Below, one piece after another: positions 45,877-56,510 of a stretch of DNA of 64,000 nt; positions within the stretch are counted from its first letter, which is position 1; each line of letters opens with the position of its first letter. The DNA is from Bacteroidales bacterium (lineage in GTDB: Bacteria; Bacteroidota; Bacteroidia; Bacteroidales; UBA932). The position numbers were made by a program, and so were the translations under genes. The notes below the pieces were generated by a model. The model was not told the origin of the DNA. It made no database searches and saw nothing but the letters and a program-made list of their open reading frames with translations. The stretch covers positions 29,432 to 93,431 of the forward strand of contig JAFRRW010000006.1 of NCBI GenBank assembly GCA_017427885.1, in the 5' to 3' direction.

Positions 45877-45889
45877 TGTCATTTTGACG
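45877..45889. promoter_or_regulatory. TGTCA-TTT-TGACG dyad between clpC and gyrA
   Basis: An almost perfect dyad of TGTCA and TGACG half-sites around TTT, in the divergent clpC/gyrA gap. A related TGCCA-TTT-TGTCA lies upstream of dnaK. A possible operator for a stress regulator. Confidence 0.4.
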
Positions 45890-45898
45890 AAAAACTGG

Positions 45899-45929
45899 TT
45901 GTAGGAATCAATTATTTTGATTAACTTTG
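45899..45929 (+). promoter_or_regulatory. -33/-7 promoter of gyrA
   Basis: TTG at 45899-45901 and TAACTTTG at 45922-45929 are spaced by 20 bp, close to ideal, 27 bp before the gyrA start. Confidence 0.65.
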
Positions 45930-45956
45930 TATGTTTATAAGTATGCTTAATCATAT

Positions 45957-48500
45957 ATGGATATTGACGACAAGAACATAGAGGGACAGGAAGGTATTCC
46001 TGCAGGTGTGATCGAGCCCGTGGAGATTGACCAGGAAATGCGGTCGGCATACATCGACTACTCGATGTCTGTTATTGTGTCAAGGGCCCTTCCCGACGTC
46101 AGGGACGGTCTCAAACCGGTCCAGAGGAGGGTGCTTTTCGGAATGGAAGGACTCGGCCTGGGTTATACGGGGCAGACGAAGAAATCGGCGAGGATCGTCG
46201 GTGAGGTGCTGGGAAAGTTCCACCCTCACGGAGACTCCAGCGTATATGACGCAATGGCCCGGCTGGCCCAGAACTGGAACCAGAGGTATCCTCTCGTGTA
46301 CGGCCAGGGCAACTTCGGTTCGATGGACGGCGACCCGGTGGCGGCCATGCGATACACCGAGGCCAAACTCGAGAAACTCTCGGATGACGTGCTCGGAGAC
46401 CTGGACAAGGACACTGTGGACTTCACCCTCAATTTCGACGATACCATCGAGGAACCTACGGTCCTTCCGACCAGGGCCCCCCTTCTCCTCCTCAACGGAT
46501 CTTCCGGCATCGCCGTGGGTATGGCCACCAACATGGCCCCCCACAACCTCGGCGAGGTCTGCGACGCCATCTGTGCCTTCATCGACAACCCCGACATAGA
46601 CACCGACGGCCTGATGGAACACATCAAGGGCCCCGATTTCCCCACCGGAGGCATCATCCAGGGAGTCAGCGGCATCAAGGAGGCTTACGAAACCGGAAGG
46701 GGACGCGTGGTGGTACGCGCCAAGACCGAGATTGAGGTGGCGGACAACGGCCGTGAGACCATCGTCGTGACCGAGATTCCCTATATGGTGAACAAGAAGG
46801 ACATGATCGAGAAGATCGGCCAGATGGTGGAGGACAAGAAGATAGAGGGTATCACCTACATCAACGACGAGACCTCCCGCGAGGGCGTCAGGGTGGTGAT
46901 AAGGGTGAAGCAGGGAAGCAACTCCAGCGTCGTGCTGAACACCCTGTTCAAATACACCCAGCTCCAGTCCAGTTTCGCCATCAACAACGTAGCCCTGGTG
47001 AACGGTCGTCCTAGGACCCTCTCCCTCAAGGAGATGATCGCCAATTTCGTGGATTTCAGGCACGAGGTGGTGGTCCGCAGGACCAGGTTCGAACTTGCCA
47101 AGGCCCAGGCCAGGGCCCATATCCTCGAAGGTCTGCTCAAGGCCATAGACATCATCGACGAGGTCATTGCCACCATCCGGGCTTCCAAGAGTCCCGACGA
47201 GGCCAAGGCCTCCCTCGTCGAGAAGTTCGGCTTCTCCGAGCTTCAGGCCGCGGCCATCGTGGAGATGAGGCTCCGCCAGCTCACCGGCCTCGAGAGGACC
47301 AAACTCCAGGCCGAGTACGACGACCTCGAGAAATTCATCGCCCGCTGCAACGAGATCCTCGGCAGCGTCGAGGAGCAGATGGGAATCATCAAGAAGGAGA
47401 CCCTCGAGCTCAAGGCTAAGTACGGCGACCCCCGCAGGACCGAGATCACCCTTTCCGAAGAGGAATTCAATCCCGAGGACTTCTACGCCGACGAGGACGT
47501 GGTGATCACCATATCCCATCTCGGATATATAAAGAGGACCCCTCTGACCGAGTTCCGCATCCAGAACAGGGGTGGCGTCGGAATGAAGGGGAGCACCACG
47601 AGGGACGAGGATTTCATCGACCACATCTATGTGGCCAACATGCACAGCACGATGCTCTTCTTCACCAGGTCTGGCCGCTGCTACTGGCTCAAGGTCTGGC
47701 AGATCCCGGAGGGCTCGAGGGCTTCGAAGGGAAGGGCCATCCAGAATGTGCTGAGCATTCCGGACGACAAGATTCTCGCCTATCTCAATGTCCATTCCCT
47801 GAAGGACAAGGATTTCACCAACAGCCACTACATCATCCTGGTCACCAGGAGGGGAGTGGTGAAGAAGACCCTGCTCGAGGCATATTCCAGGCCGAAGCAG
47901 GGCGGAATCAACGCCGTGAAGCTGCGCGAGGGCGACGCCCTTATCGACGTCCTCCTCACGAACGGGAACGAACAGGTGATCATCGCCGCCCGAAACGGCA
48001 GGTGCGTGAGGTTCGAGGAGGTGAAGACCAGGCCTATGGGCAGGGTTTCCACCGGTGTGCGTGGCATCAATATTGAAGAAGATGACGAAGTGATCGGTGC
48101 AGTGAACTACGATCCCGCCGCTCCGGACGCATCGGCCCACAGCGTTCTTGTGGTCAGCGAGCACGGATTCGGAAAGAGGACGGACTTCGACGAGTACCGC
48201 ATCACGAACAGGGGCGGTAAGGGTGTGAAGACCATCAACATAACCGACAAGACCGGCAAGCTCATAGCCATCAAGAACGTGACGGAGCTGAATGATTTGA
48301 TGATCATTACGAAGGCCGGACTTACGATAAGGATGAAGGTCTCCGACATCCGCCTCGCCGGAAGGGCCACCCAGGGAGTGAAGCTCATCAACATCAAGGA
48401 AGGGGATTCCATCGCCGCCATATCCTGCGTGGAGCCCGATGAAGATGAAGAAGCATCACAGGAAGGAGCCCCTGAGGCACAGGAAAACGTAACTGAATAG
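45957..48500 (+). CDS. gyrA: DNA gyrase subunit A
   Basis: Cleaves and rejoins DNA to introduce negative supercoils. The catalytic tyrosine is Y133 in [10 protein letters not shown]. The quinolone-target segment [10 protein letters not shown] keeps Ser at residue 94 and Asp at 98, the sensitive state by comparison with E. coli S83 and D87. C-terminal pinwheel repeats include a GyrA-box-like NRGGKGVKT rather than plain ParC repeats. The 847-residue length is typical, with an acidic Gln/Glu tail. Confidence 0.96.
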   Translation: MDIDDKNIEGQEGIPAGVIEPVEIDQEMRSAYIDYSMSVIVSRALPDVRDGLKPVQRRVLFGMEGLGLGYTGQTKKSARIVGEVLGKFHPHGDSSVYDAMARLAQNWNQRYPLVYGQGNFGSMDGDPVAAMRYTEAKLEKLSDDVLGDLDKDTVDFTLNFDDTIEEPTVLPTRAPLLLLNGSSGIAVGMATNMAPHNLGEVCDAICAFIDNPDIDTDGLMEHIKGPDFPTGGIIQGVSGIKEAYETGRGRVVVRAKTEIEVADNGRETIVVTEIPYMVNKKDMIEKIGQMVEDKKIEGITYINDETSREGVRVVIRVKQGSNSSVVLNTLFKYTQLQSSFAINNVALVNGRPRTLSLKEMIANFVDFRHEVVVRRTRFELAKAQARAHILEGLLKAIDIIDEVIATIRASKSPDEAKASLVEKFGFSELQAAAIVEMRLRQLTGLERTKLQAEYDDLEKFIARCNEILGSVEEQMGIIKKETLELKAKYGDPRRTEITLSEEEFNPEDFYADEDVVITISHLGYIKRTPLTEFRIQNRGGVGMKGSTTRDEDFIDHIYVANMHSTMLFFTRSGRCYWLKVWQIPEGSRASKGRAIQNVLSIPDDKILAYLNVHSLKDKDFTNSHYIILVTRRGVVKKTLLEAYSRPKQGGINAVKLREGDALIDVLLTNGNEQVIIAARNGRCVRFEEVKTRPMGRVSTGVRGINIEEDDEVIGAVNYDPAAPDASAHSVLVVSEHGFGKRTDFDEYRITNRGGKGVKTINITDKTGKLIAIKNVTELNDLMIITKAGLTIRMKVSDIRLAGRATQGVKLINIKEGDSIAAISCVEPDEDEEASQEGAPEAQENVTE

Positions 48501-48532
48501 CAAATAGTATAAACCACTCAATTTTATTTGAA

Positions 48533-49852
48533 ATGAAAAAGATTCTTTTGGCGCTCGCAGTGCTGGCTTCCGTCCAGTTCGCAAACGCGCAGGTCAAGAA
48601 CGCCGCCGAGGCCGCCGCTCTCATCGCTAAGGCCCAGGCCGGAGTTGAAAACCCCAAGAAGGCGCTCAAGGCCGCATCTTGGATAGCTCTCGGGAAAGCC
48701 TATGTGGATGCGTACAACGGCCCTTCGGGCAATGCATACGTCGGTGCCTCCAGGGCTGAGCTCAAGTTGTTGATGTCGGGAATGAAGCCGTTGGCCTCTT
48801 CCCTCGTCACCGTCATGGGACAGCAGTACGAGAAGGAACAGTATGAGAACATGAACCTTTATTTCGAGGGTGACAGGGTTGCCTTCATAGAGGTCACGAA
48901 ACCTTTCCTCGAGAATCCTCTCGAGAAGGCCGTCGAGGCTTATGCCAAGGCCGCTGAGGTCGAGCCCAAGGGACCCAAGACCAGGGAGATCGGCCTTGCC
49001 CTTGCCGACATCAACACCAAGTACATCAACGACGCTTATGGCAAGTTCAGCCTTGGTGATCTCGCAGGATCGAAGGCCGATTTCGCCGCTGCGGTGAAGG
49101 CTCTCGCCACCCCTCCTCTCAACCAGATCGACACCAGTTCCCTCTACAACGTAGGTTTCACCGCCCACGCCCTCGGTCAGTACGAAGAGGCGAAGGCTGT
49201 TTTCGACGAGTGCATCGGCTACGGTTATCTCGGAAATGACGGAGACGTCTTCGCCAAGGCTGCTGACTGCGCCTCCAAGCTCGGCGACCCCGCCGGTGCC
49301 AAGGATTATCTTGAGAAAGGTTTCCAGGCATATCCCCAGAGCCAGAGCATCCTCATCGGACTCATCAACTACTATATCTCCAACAATGAGAATCCCGAAA
49401 AGCTCTTCACCCTCCTGGACGAGGCCAAGAAGAACGAGCCGGACAACGCTTCCCTCTACTATGTCGAAGGAAACATTTATTCCCAGCTCGGAGATACCGA
49501 CAAGGCAGTAGCATCCTACAGGAAGTGCGCCGAGGTCGATCCCAGTTATGAATATGGTTACATCGGCGAAGCCGTGATGCGTTACAGCAATGCCGTGAAG
49601 ATTCAGGAGGAGGCCTCCAAGGAACTCGACGACGCCAAGTACGCCGAACTCGTCAAGCAGTTCGAGAAGGAACTCAAGAGCTGCATCGAGCCTTTCGAAA
49701 AGAGTTACGAGATCACCAAGGACGAGGAACTCAAGCTTAACATCGCCGAGTACCTGAAGAACGCCTTCTATCGTTTCCGCGAGGAGAGCGACTTCTACAA
49801 GGATGGCTACGACAAGTACGACAAGATCGTCGCCGCAGGCCGTACCGACTAA
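48533..49852 (+). CDS. Exported TPR-repeat protein
   Basis: A 439-residue protein with a signal peptide (cleavage after NAQ, residue 20) and a body of tetratricopeptide repeats, for example YNVGFTAHALGQYEEAKAVFDECI and YYVEGNIYSQLGDTDKAVASY. No enzymatic motif. Probably a periplasmic or outer-membrane scaffold. It is placed 32 bp after gyrA and may be read through from it; partners unknown. Confidence 0.85.
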   Translation: MKKILLALAVLASVQFANAQVKNAAEAAALIAKAQAGVENPKKALKAASWIALGKAYVDAYNGPSGNAYVGASRAELKLLMSGMKPLASSLVTVMGQQYEKEQYENMNLYFEGDRVAFIEVTKPFLENPLEKAVEAYAKAAEVEPKGPKTREIGLALADINTKYINDAYGKFSLGDLAGSKADFAAAVKALATPPLNQIDTSSLYNVGFTAHALGQYEEAKAVFDECIGYGYLGNDGDVFAKAADCASKLGDPAGAKDYLEKGFQAYPQSQSILIGLINYYISNNENPEKLFTLLDEAKKNEPDNASLYYVEGNIYSQLGDTDKAVASYRKCAEVDPSYEYGYIGEAVMRYSNAVKIQEEASKELDDAKYAELVKQFEKELKSCIEPFEKSYEITKDEELKLNIAEYLKNAFYRFREESDFYKDGYDKYDKIVAAGRTD

Positions 49853-49882
49853 GTTTCAGTTAGTTGGAAAATACAGATATGA

Positions 49883-50824
49883 TCAATGGCCTTCCTTACC
49901 GAAGGCCTTGATTATTTTTGTCACCAGGGGGTGACGGACTATGTCGTTCTCCGTGAAGATGACGGTCCCGATGCCCTTGATGCCTTTCAGCATGTTCATT
50001 CCGCTGATGAAGCCGGAGTCTCCCTTGTTGGGGAGGTCCACCTGGGTGGAGTCGCCGGTGACGATGAACTTGGCGTTGTTTCCCATCCTGGTGAGGAACA
50101 TCTTGAGCTGGCCGATGTTGGTGTTTTGGGCCTCGTCGAGGATGACGCAGGCGCGGTCGAGGGTGCGGCCCCTCATATATGCGAGGGGAGCTATCTCGAT
50201 GGTCCCGTCGTTCATGAACTCCTGAAGCCTCTTCACGGGAATCATATCGCCGAGGGCGTCGTAGAGGGGGAGGAGGTAGGGATCGAGTTTCTCCTTGAGG
50301 TCTCCCGGGAGGAATCCGAGGCGTTCTCCCGCCTCCACCGCCGGACGGGTGAGGATGATCTTCCTGACTTCCCTGTTTTTCAGGGCCCTTACGGCCAGGG
50401 CGATGGCTATGTAGGTCTTGCCTGTGCCGGCCGGACCGGAGGCGAACACGAGGTCGTTGTTGAAGTAGGCCCTCACCATCTCCTGCTGACGGGCGTTCCT
50501 GGCCCTTATGGGCTTCCCGTCGGTGCCGTGAACTATGACCGCGTCTCCGTGAAGGGCGAAATCCCGGGCGGGGGAGTCCTCGTCGAAGAGGGATTCCACG
50601 TCGTATGGCGTGAGGCTTCCCTTGCGGCGGGCCATCGCGACGAGTTCCCCGAGCTTCTTCTCGAATTCCCCTGTCTTTTCCCTGGTGCCTTCCACCAGGA
50701 TCTCATCTCCCCTGGCCACTACCTTGACATCCGGAAAATATGTGAGGAATTCCTCGAGTATCCTGTTTCCCGCCCCATAAACGGCTATGGGGTCGATTCC
50801 TTCCAATCTGACGGTTTTCTTCAT
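49883..50824 (-). CDS. phoH: PhoH-family ATPase
   Basis: P-loop ATPase of the PhoH/YbeZ type, linked to RNA metabolism and ribosome assembly. Walker A is GPAGTGKTYIA (near residue 133), Walker B is ACVILDEAQN, followed by the TGDSTQVDLP segment. An N-terminal KH-like part (about 1-95) matches the family. Length 313 residues. Its usual partner YbeY is not adjacent. Confidence 0.94.
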   Translation of the reverse strand: MKKTVRLEGIDPIAVYGAGNRILEEFLTYFPDVKVVARGDEILVEGTREKTGEFEKKLGELVAMARRKGSLTPYDVESLFDEDSPARDFALHGDAVIVHGTDGKPIRARNARQQEMVRAYFNNDLVFASGPAGTGKTYIAIALAVRALKNREVRKIILTRPAVEAGERLGFLPGDLKEKLDPYLLPLYDALGDMIPVKRLQEFMNDGTIEIAPLAYMRGRTLDRACVILDEAQNTNIGQLKMFLTRMGNNAKFIVTGDSTQVDLPNKGDSGFISGMNMLKGIKGIGTVIFTENDIVRHPLVTKIIKAFGKEGH

Positions 50825-50846
50825 CGTCTGTTGTGATTATCCGGTA

Positions 50847-50854
50847 CAAATATA
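50847..50854 (-). promoter_or_regulatory. -7 promoter box of phoH
   Basis: Minus-strand TATATTTG matches TAnnTTTG 22 bp before the phoH start. Confidence 0.5.
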
Positions 50855-50882
50855 ATCTTTTTCTTCCGGTAGGCGTCCCTTC

Positions 50883-50913
50883 TTGCTTAACTTGAGTTAA
50901 ATAAGTATTTTTG
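50883..50913 (+). promoter_or_regulatory. -33/-7 promoter of the SPOR lipoprotein
   Basis: TTG at 50883-50885 and TATTTTTG at 50906-50913 with a 20-bp spacer, 22 bp before the chosen start at 50936. Confidence 0.65.
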
Positions 50914-50935
50914 CAGATTATTGGAGAACCGTACG

Positions 50936-51454
50936 ATGAAAACGAAGTTATTTTCCGCAGCCGCTTTGCTCGGCATCCTTCTCGCCGCAGGGGGATGCGA
51001 TTTCCTCAGGTCCGTTTCCGGCCGTCCCACCTCCAGGGACATCCTGAAGAAGGCCGAACTGATCCAGAGGGAACTCGACCGCAAGCAGGCCTCGCTCGAT
51101 TCGATGAAAATGATCGAGAAGCAGCTGAAGGATTCCCTCGCCTATATGGATTCCCTCAGGCAGCTGAAAGGAACCATCCTGAACCCTTCCAAACTCGGAG
51201 GACTCTATACGACGAAACTTGAGAGCAAGTTCTACATAGTCATCGGCGCTTTCCGTGAAAGGGCTAACGCCGAGTCCCTCGTCAGGAAGGTTTCGGCCCA
51301 GGGATATCCCGGCACCCTCATTAGTTTCCGCAACGGATACAACGTGGTGGGGGTCTGCCCCTCCAACAACCCTCAGGACATCTACGACAACCTCAAGGAG
51401 GTCCGCAAGAAGGATTTCTGTCCGGATGACGTATGGATTCTGATAAATGAATGA
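50936..51454 (+). CDS. SPOR-domain lipoprotein
   Basis: A 172-residue lipoprotein (lipobox ending AAGGC, Cys near 22), then a coiled coil (about 40-85) and a C-terminal SPOR-like domain (KFYIVIGAFRERANAESLVRKV to the end) that should bind denuded peptidoglycan. ATG 50936 is chosen because the earlier frame opens with TTG inside the leader. The stop overlaps the following M28-like gene in an ATGA, so the products are made together. Confidence 0.87.
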   Translation: MKTKLFSAAALLGILLAAGGCDFLRSVSGRPTSRDILKKAELIQRELDRKQASLDSMKMIEKQLKDSLAYMDSLRQLKGTILNPSKLGGLYTTKLESKFYIVIGAFRERANAESLVRKVSAQGYPGTLISFRNGYNVVGVCPSNNPQDIYDNLKEVRKKDFCPDDVWILINE

Positions 51455-52800
51455 AAATGAAACGTCTGCGCATTTCTTTCCTGGCCGTTCTCGCAGCCCT
51501 TTCCCTCGTCCCGCCGGTTTCGGCCCAGTATCGGGACGGGCGGTCCTATTCGGACCTTAACGACGGGGAGACCGTGTCGGCCCTGAAGAAACACATCCGC
51601 ATCCTCTCTTCCGATGCCTTCGAAGGCCGCAAGGCCGGTTCCGAGGGTGAGGAGGCCACCGCCGATTACCTTTCCCTGGCTTTCAGGGACTGCGGAGTAG
51701 ACCTCCTGAGCGGGGAGCACGGCGACGTGTTCGGTATGCGCCTTCCGGGTGGAGACACCCTGACTTCCAGGAATGTGATAGGTTTCATTCCGGGCTATGA
51801 CGAACGTCTCAGGGGCGAATACATCGTTATCGGGGCCCGTATGGACAATCTCGGGACCGACACCCTCACGGTGGACGGGGTCCCGCAGGAGAGGATTTAC
51901 AACGGGGCCAACGGCAACGCCTCAGGTCTCGCCCTCCTCATCGAACTGGGAAAGAAACTGAAGACGAATTCCATCCTGCTCCGCCGTTCCGTGATCATAA
52001 TGGGATTCGGCAATTCCAGGAACATGAACGCCGGTTCGTGGTATTTCCTGAACAGGGCCTTCACCGGGGCGGACAAGATAGTCTCGATGGTGAACCTGGA
52101 TATGCTTGGCACGGGGAACAGGGGCTTCTACGCCTACACCGCGTCCAACCCGGGGATGAACACCATCATCGCCTCCGTGAGTTCCAACCTCCAGCCCATA
52201 GTGCCCGAGATTACGACGGCAGAGCCCTATCCCTCAGACCACAGGTCTTTCTATGACAAGAGGATACCTTCGGTTTTTTTCACCACCGGAAGATATGCGG
52301 AACACGACACCCCGAAGGATGTTGAAAGCATTATCGACTACGCCGACATGGAGAGGGAGCTTGAATACATCTACAACTTCTGCATCACCCTCGCCGGCGT
52401 GGACAGGTGTCCGGCCTTCGACTCTTCCCAGCCGTCCGACCGTCATGACCGCGGGGCGGTGCCCTATTACGAATGCGACCGCAGGCCGACCTTCCTCGGC
52501 AGCGCCGATCCTGCTAAATTCCTTGAAAAATGGGTGTACCATTATCTGAGATACCCTGAGGAAGCGGTCAGGGATGGTATCCAGGGCCGCGTGCTCGTGG
52601 ATTTCGTGATAGACGAGAGGGGAAAGGTGACCGACGTCAAGGTCCTCAGGGGAGTGGATCCCCTGCTCGACGAGGAGGCGGTTAGGGTCATAAGCGCATC
52701 CCCCGACTGGAAGCCGGGGATCCAGAGGGGGCAGAAAGTGAGGTCCCGTATGTCGCTCTACGTGGAGTTCAGGCTGAAGGACAGGAAGAACAAGAAATAA
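51451..52800 (+). CDS. Degenerate M28-type peptidase fused to TonB C-terminal domain
   Basis: A 449-residue exported protein with signal peptide (cleavage near residue 26). Residues 35-330 follow the M28 aminopeptidase pattern, but the metal site is broken: the first His is Arg130 (GARMDNLG), the bridging Asp is Gly155 (NGANGNASG), and the catalytic/ligand Glu pair is Ser189-Arg190. Only Asp217 (NLDM) and His265 (SDH) remain. The C-terminal part (about 352-445) is a TonB C-terminal domain with the YP and GxVxVxFxID pattern ([18 protein letters not shown]). I infer a binding or scaffold protein, not a peptidase. Confidence 0.8.
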   Translation: MKMKRLRISFLAVLAALSLVPPVSAQYRDGRSYSDLNDGETVSALKKHIRILSSDAFEGRKAGSEGEEATADYLSLAFRDCGVDLLSGEHGDVFGMRLPGGDTLTSRNVIGFIPGYDERLRGEYIVIGARMDNLGTDTLTVDGVPQERIYNGANGNASGLALLIELGKKLKTNSILLRRSVIIMGFGNSRNMNAGSWYFLNRAFTGADKIVSMVNLDMLGTGNRGFYAYTASNPGMNTIIASVSSNLQPIVPEITTAEPYPSDHRSFYDKRIPSVFFTTGRYAEHDTPKDVESIIDYADMERELEYIYNFCITLAGVDRCPAFDSSQPSDRHDRGAVPYYECDRRPTFLGSADPAKFLEKWVYHYLRYPEEAVRDGIQGRVLVDFVIDERGKVTDVKVLRGVDPLLDEEAVRVISASPDWKPGIQRGQKVRSRMSLYVEFRLKDRKNKK

Positions 52801-52816
52801 AGGAAACAGAGATACA

Positions 52817-55582
52817 ATGGATTACGATTTCACCTCGATCGAGAGAAAATGGCAGGCCTGGTGGGCTGAAAACAAGACCTACAAGGCCGTGGAGGATCCG
52901 TCCAGGCCGAAATACTATGTTCTGGACATGTTCCCGTACCCTTCGGGGGCGGGACTCCACGTGGGGCATCCCCTCGGGTACATTGCCAGCGACATTTACT
53001 CCCGCTACAAACGGCTGAAGGGGTTCAACGTCCTTCATCCGATGGGATACGATGCGTTCGGACTTCCCGCGGAGCAGTATGCCATCCAGACGGGACAGCA
53101 TCCGGAGAAGACCACGAACGAGAATATCGCCCGCTACCGCAGGCAGCTGGACAGGATAGGTTTCTCCTTTGACTGGGACAGGGAGGTGAGGACGTGCGAT
53201 CCGGCTTATTACAAATGGACCCAGTGGGCCTTCCTCAAGATGTTCGACAGCTGGTTCGACAATGCCCTCGGCAAGGCCAGGCCCATATCGGAGCTTGAAG
53301 ATGCCTTCGAAAGGGGAGGCTCCGGGGCGGTTGACGCGGCCTGCGGCGAGGTGGAGCCGTTCTCCGCGGATGAATGGAAGGCTAAGGGCCCGAAAGAGAA
53401 GTCCGATACCCTTATGCAGTACAGGATAGCCTACCAGGGAGAAACGTCGGTGAACTGGTGTGAGGGCCTGGGTACTGTCCTTGCCAACGACGAGGTGAAG
53501 GACGGCCTTTCCGTACGCGGCGGTTTCCCCGTTATCCAGAAGAAGATGACGCAGTGGCAGCTCCGTGTTTCGGCCTATGCCCAGAGGCTCCTGGACAGCC
53601 TGGACGGCCTGGACTGGAGCGACTCCCTTAAGGAGATGCAGAGAAACTGGATAGGGAAGTCCGAGGGATGCGAGGTCGTGTTCAAGGTCACGGACGGTGT
53701 CGATACTTATGACATGACCATCTTCACCACCAGGGTGGACACCATTTTCGGAGTCACCTTCATGGTGCTGGCCCCTGAAAGCGAGTGGGTTGAGAAACTG
53801 ACCACTCCTGACAGGAAGGAAGAGGTTGAATCTTACCTGTCCTATGTCAAGAAAAAGACCGAGCGCGAAAGGATGGCCGAAACCCGCACGGTGACGGGCG
53901 TATTCTCCGGCTCCTATGCCGAGAATCCGCTTACAGGCGAGAAAGTGCCCGTGTGGATTTCCGAATATGTCCTTTCCGGTTATGGTACCGGAGCCATAAT
54001 GGCCGTGCCGGCCCACGACAGCCGCGACTATGCCTTCGCCCGCAGGTTCGACCTGCCCGTCGTGTCCATCATCGAGGGTTGCGACGTGAGCGAACACAGT
54101 TTCGACGCCAAGGAAGGCAGGATGTGCAATTCCGGCTTCCTCGACGGGATGGACGTCAAGCAGGCCATCGAGGCCGCCAAGGATTATGTGGAGGAGAAGG
54201 GCCTGGGCCGCAGGAAGGTCAATTACCGTCTCCGCGACGCCATATTCTCCCGTCAGAGGTATTGGGGAGAGCCTTTCCCCATCTATTACAAGGACGGGAC
54301 TGCCACTCCCCTTCCTTTCGAGGAACTTCCTCTCGAGCTGCCTGAAATAGGGGAGTTCAAGCCTTCTGAGAAAGGCGAGCCGCCCCTTGCCAGGGCGAAG
54401 GACTGGACATACGACGGCTGGCCCCTCGAGAAGAGCACGATGCCTGGATTCGCCGGTTCCAGCGCCTATTACCTCAGGTATATGGACCCCCATAACGACA
54501 ATGCCCTCGTGAGCCCGGAGGCCAATGCCTACTGGCGCAGCGTGGACCTTTATGTCGGAGGGACGGAACACGCCACCGGCCACCTCATCTATTCCCGTTT
54601 CTGGAACAAGTTCCTCTTCGACCTGGGTTACGTGTGCGAGGAAGAGCCTTTCCGCAAACTCGTCAACCAGGGAATGATACAGGGCCGGTCCAACTTCGTC
54701 TACCGGATCGTCGGTACGAACACGTTCGTGTCCCTGGGCCTGAAGGATGCCTATGATACCACCGAGATCCACGTTGACATAAACCTCGTTTACAACGACC
54801 GGCTGGACATCGCGGCCTTCAAGGCCTGGAGGCCGGAATACGCCGATGCTGAATTCATCCTCGAGAACGGGGAATATGTCTGCGGATGGGCCGTCGAGAA
54901 GATGAGCAAGTCGATGTTCAACGTCGTGAATCCGGACAATGTCTGCGACACCTACGGGGCCGACACCCTCAGGCTCTATGAGATGTTCCTCGGACCCGTC
55001 GAGCAGAGCAAGCCCTGGGACACCAAGGGGATCGACGGCATCAGCCGTTTCCTCAGGAAGTTCTGGAGACTGTTCTACGACCGCGACAACCTTATCGTCG
55101 AGGACGCCGCCCCTTCTCCGGCGGAACTGAAGAGCCTCCACAAACTGATAGCGAAGGAGCAGGAGGACATCGAGAACTTCTCCTTCAACACCACGGTCAG
55201 CGCCTTTATGATAGCGATAGGGGAACTCACCGACCTTGGCTGCCACAAGAAGGCGGTCCTCGAGCCCCTGACGATACTCATTTCCCCCTTCGCACCCCAC
55301 ATCGCCGAGGAACTCTGGCACGTCCTGGGAAACACTGAAAGCGTCACCTGCGCCCGGTTCCCCGAATATGACGGTAGGTTCACGGCCGAGGACAGCTGCA
55401 CCTACGCAGTCTCCTTCAACGGGAAGACCCGTTTTACCGTCGACCTTCCCAAGTCCATGGGCAGGGAAGAGGCGGCTTCCCATGTTCTCTCGCTCGACAA
55501 GGCGAAGAAATATACCGACGGCCACGAAGTACTGAAGGTCATCGTGGTGCCCGGAAAGATAGTCAACATAGTGATCAGATAG
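52817..55582 (+). CDS. leuS: Leucyl-tRNA synthetase
   Basis: Charges tRNA-Leu. The HIGH signature is in [14 protein letters not shown] (near residue 42) and KMSKS in [10 protein letters not shown] (near 700). The editing domain between them is present, with [15 protein letters not shown] and [14 protein letters not shown]. The 921-residue length and the longer linker before KMSKS fit Bacteroidota LeuRS. It is 16 bp after the M28-like gene and 1 bp before the first yitT-like gene. Confidence 0.97.
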   Translation: MDYDFTSIERKWQAWWAENKTYKAVEDPSRPKYYVLDMFPYPSGAGLHVGHPLGYIASDIYSRYKRLKGFNVLHPMGYDAFGLPAEQYAIQTGQHPEKTTNENIARYRRQLDRIGFSFDWDREVRTCDPAYYKWTQWAFLKMFDSWFDNALGKARPISELEDAFERGGSGAVDAACGEVEPFSADEWKAKGPKEKSDTLMQYRIAYQGETSVNWCEGLGTVLANDEVKDGLSVRGGFPVIQKKMTQWQLRVSAYAQRLLDSLDGLDWSDSLKEMQRNWIGKSEGCEVVFKVTDGVDTYDMTIFTTRVDTIFGVTFMVLAPESEWVEKLTTPDRKEEVESYLSYVKKKTERERMAETRTVTGVFSGSYAENPLTGEKVPVWISEYVLSGYGTGAIMAVPAHDSRDYAFARRFDLPVVSIIEGCDVSEHSFDAKEGRMCNSGFLDGMDVKQAIEAAKDYVEEKGLGRRKVNYRLRDAIFSRQRYWGEPFPIYYKDGTATPLPFEELPLELPEIGEFKPSEKGEPPLARAKDWTYDGWPLEKSTMPGFAGSSAYYLRYMDPHNDNALVSPEANAYWRSVDLYVGGTEHATGHLIYSRFWNKFLFDLGYVCEEEPFRKLVNQGMIQGRSNFVYRIVGTNTFVSLGLKDAYDTTEIHVDINLVYNDRLDIAAFKAWRPEYADAEFILENGEYVCGWAVEKMSKSMFNVVNPDNVCDTYGADTLRLYEMFLGPVEQSKPWDTKGIDGISRFLRKFWRLFYDRDNLIVEDAAPSPAELKSLHKLIAKEQEDIENFSFNTTVSAFMIAIGELTDLGCHKKAVLEPLTILISPFAPHIAEELWHVLGNTESVTCARFPEYDGRFTAEDSCTYAVSFNGKTRFTVDLPKSMGREEAASHVLSLDKAKKYTDGHEVLKVIVVPGKIVNIVIR

Positions 55583-55583
55583 G

Positions 55584-56510
55584 ATGAGCGTCAAGGTCAG
55601 GAATTTGATAAACGATTATATCCTGCTCACCGTGGCATGTTTCTTCTTTGCCGTGGCGTGGGAGTGTTTCATGATACCCAACGGGATGTCGTCCGGAGGA
55701 ATGATGGGCCTTTGCACCATCATCCAGTATGCCACGATGGGATTGATACCCGCCCAGTATACCTATATAGTCATCAACGCCGTTCTCATCGTTATAGCGA
55801 TGCTGGCTATGGGTATAGGGTTCGGTTTCAAGACCATCTACTGCATCGTGATATCTTCGCTCGCAATGCACATAATCAGCGGACTGACGGCCATCCACAG
55901 TATTCCCGGAGGGTTCTTCTTCGTACAGGAGACCGTGCTGATACCCGTAATCGCCGGAGTTTTCGAGGCCATCGGAATCGGGATGGTCCTGCGCTACGGA
56001 GGCAGCACCGGCGGCACCGACATCATCGCCCTGATGGTCAACAAGTATTACCCGGTTTCCCTGAGCATGATTTTCCTGGTCACCGACCTGGTCATCTGCT
56101 CCCTGCTCCTATTACTACCGGGGAAGACTTTCTCCGATATGTGCTACGGACTCGAGGAACTGGTGATATTCTCCCTCCTCATAGACCTTGTGGCCGGTGG
56201 AGGAAAGCGGACGTCCTGCCAGCTCCTGGTCTTTTCGGAGAAGTTCGAGGCGATTGCTGACCACATCATCAATGACATGAACCGGGGAGTGACCGTCCTT
56301 TCGGCCAAGGGATGGTTCACGAAGAAGGAAAGGGATGTCCTGCTGATCATAATAAGCCAGAACCAGCTGAACGAGGTTTCCAGGGCGGTTAAGGAGATCG
56401 ATCCTAAGGCGTTCATGTCCGTTTCCCCTACCAGCAGCGTGTATGGGGAGGGATTTGAAGAGATAAAGACCGGAGTGAAACTTAAAAAGAAAGCCGATGC
56501 CGATTCTTAA
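55584..56510 (+). CDS. YitT-family membrane protein (DUF161 + DUF2179), copy 1
   Basis: A 308-residue protein: about six membrane segments (to residue 205) with the GGSTGGTDIIAL signature near 145, then a cytoplasmic DUF2179 domain (about 225-290). YitT-family function is unknown. The start is one base after the leuS stop and the end overlaps the next paralogue by 14 bp, so both are read with leuS. Confidence 0.87.
   Translation: MSVKVRNLINDYILLTVACFFFAVAWECFMIPNGMSSGGMMGLCTIIQYATMGLIPAQYTYIVINAVLIVIAMLAMGIGFGFKTIYCIVISSLAMHIISGLTAIHSIPGGFFFVQETVLIPVIAGVFEAIGIGMVLRYGGSTGGTDIIALMVNKYYPVSLSMIFLVTDLVICSLLLLLPGKTFSDMCYGLEELVIFSLLIDLVAGGGKRTSCQLLVFSEKFEAIADHIINDMNRGVTVLSAKGWFTKKERDVLLIIISQNQLNEVSRAVKEIDPKAFMSVSPTSSVYGEGFEEIKTGVKLKKKADADS

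Noticed and set aside
46230-46252. Quinolone-resistance changes in GyrA
   Set aside because: Ser94 and Asp98 match the sensitive E. coli positions; no resistance change is seen.
52769-55594. A 941-codon open frame on the minus strand opposite leuS, and similar long ones opposite gyrA, dnaK, ackA and proS
   Set aside because: They mirror strongly coding genes with clear motifs. In GC-rich DNA with few TTA, CTA and TCA codons the opposite strand stays open by chance; the predicted products have no recognisable domains.
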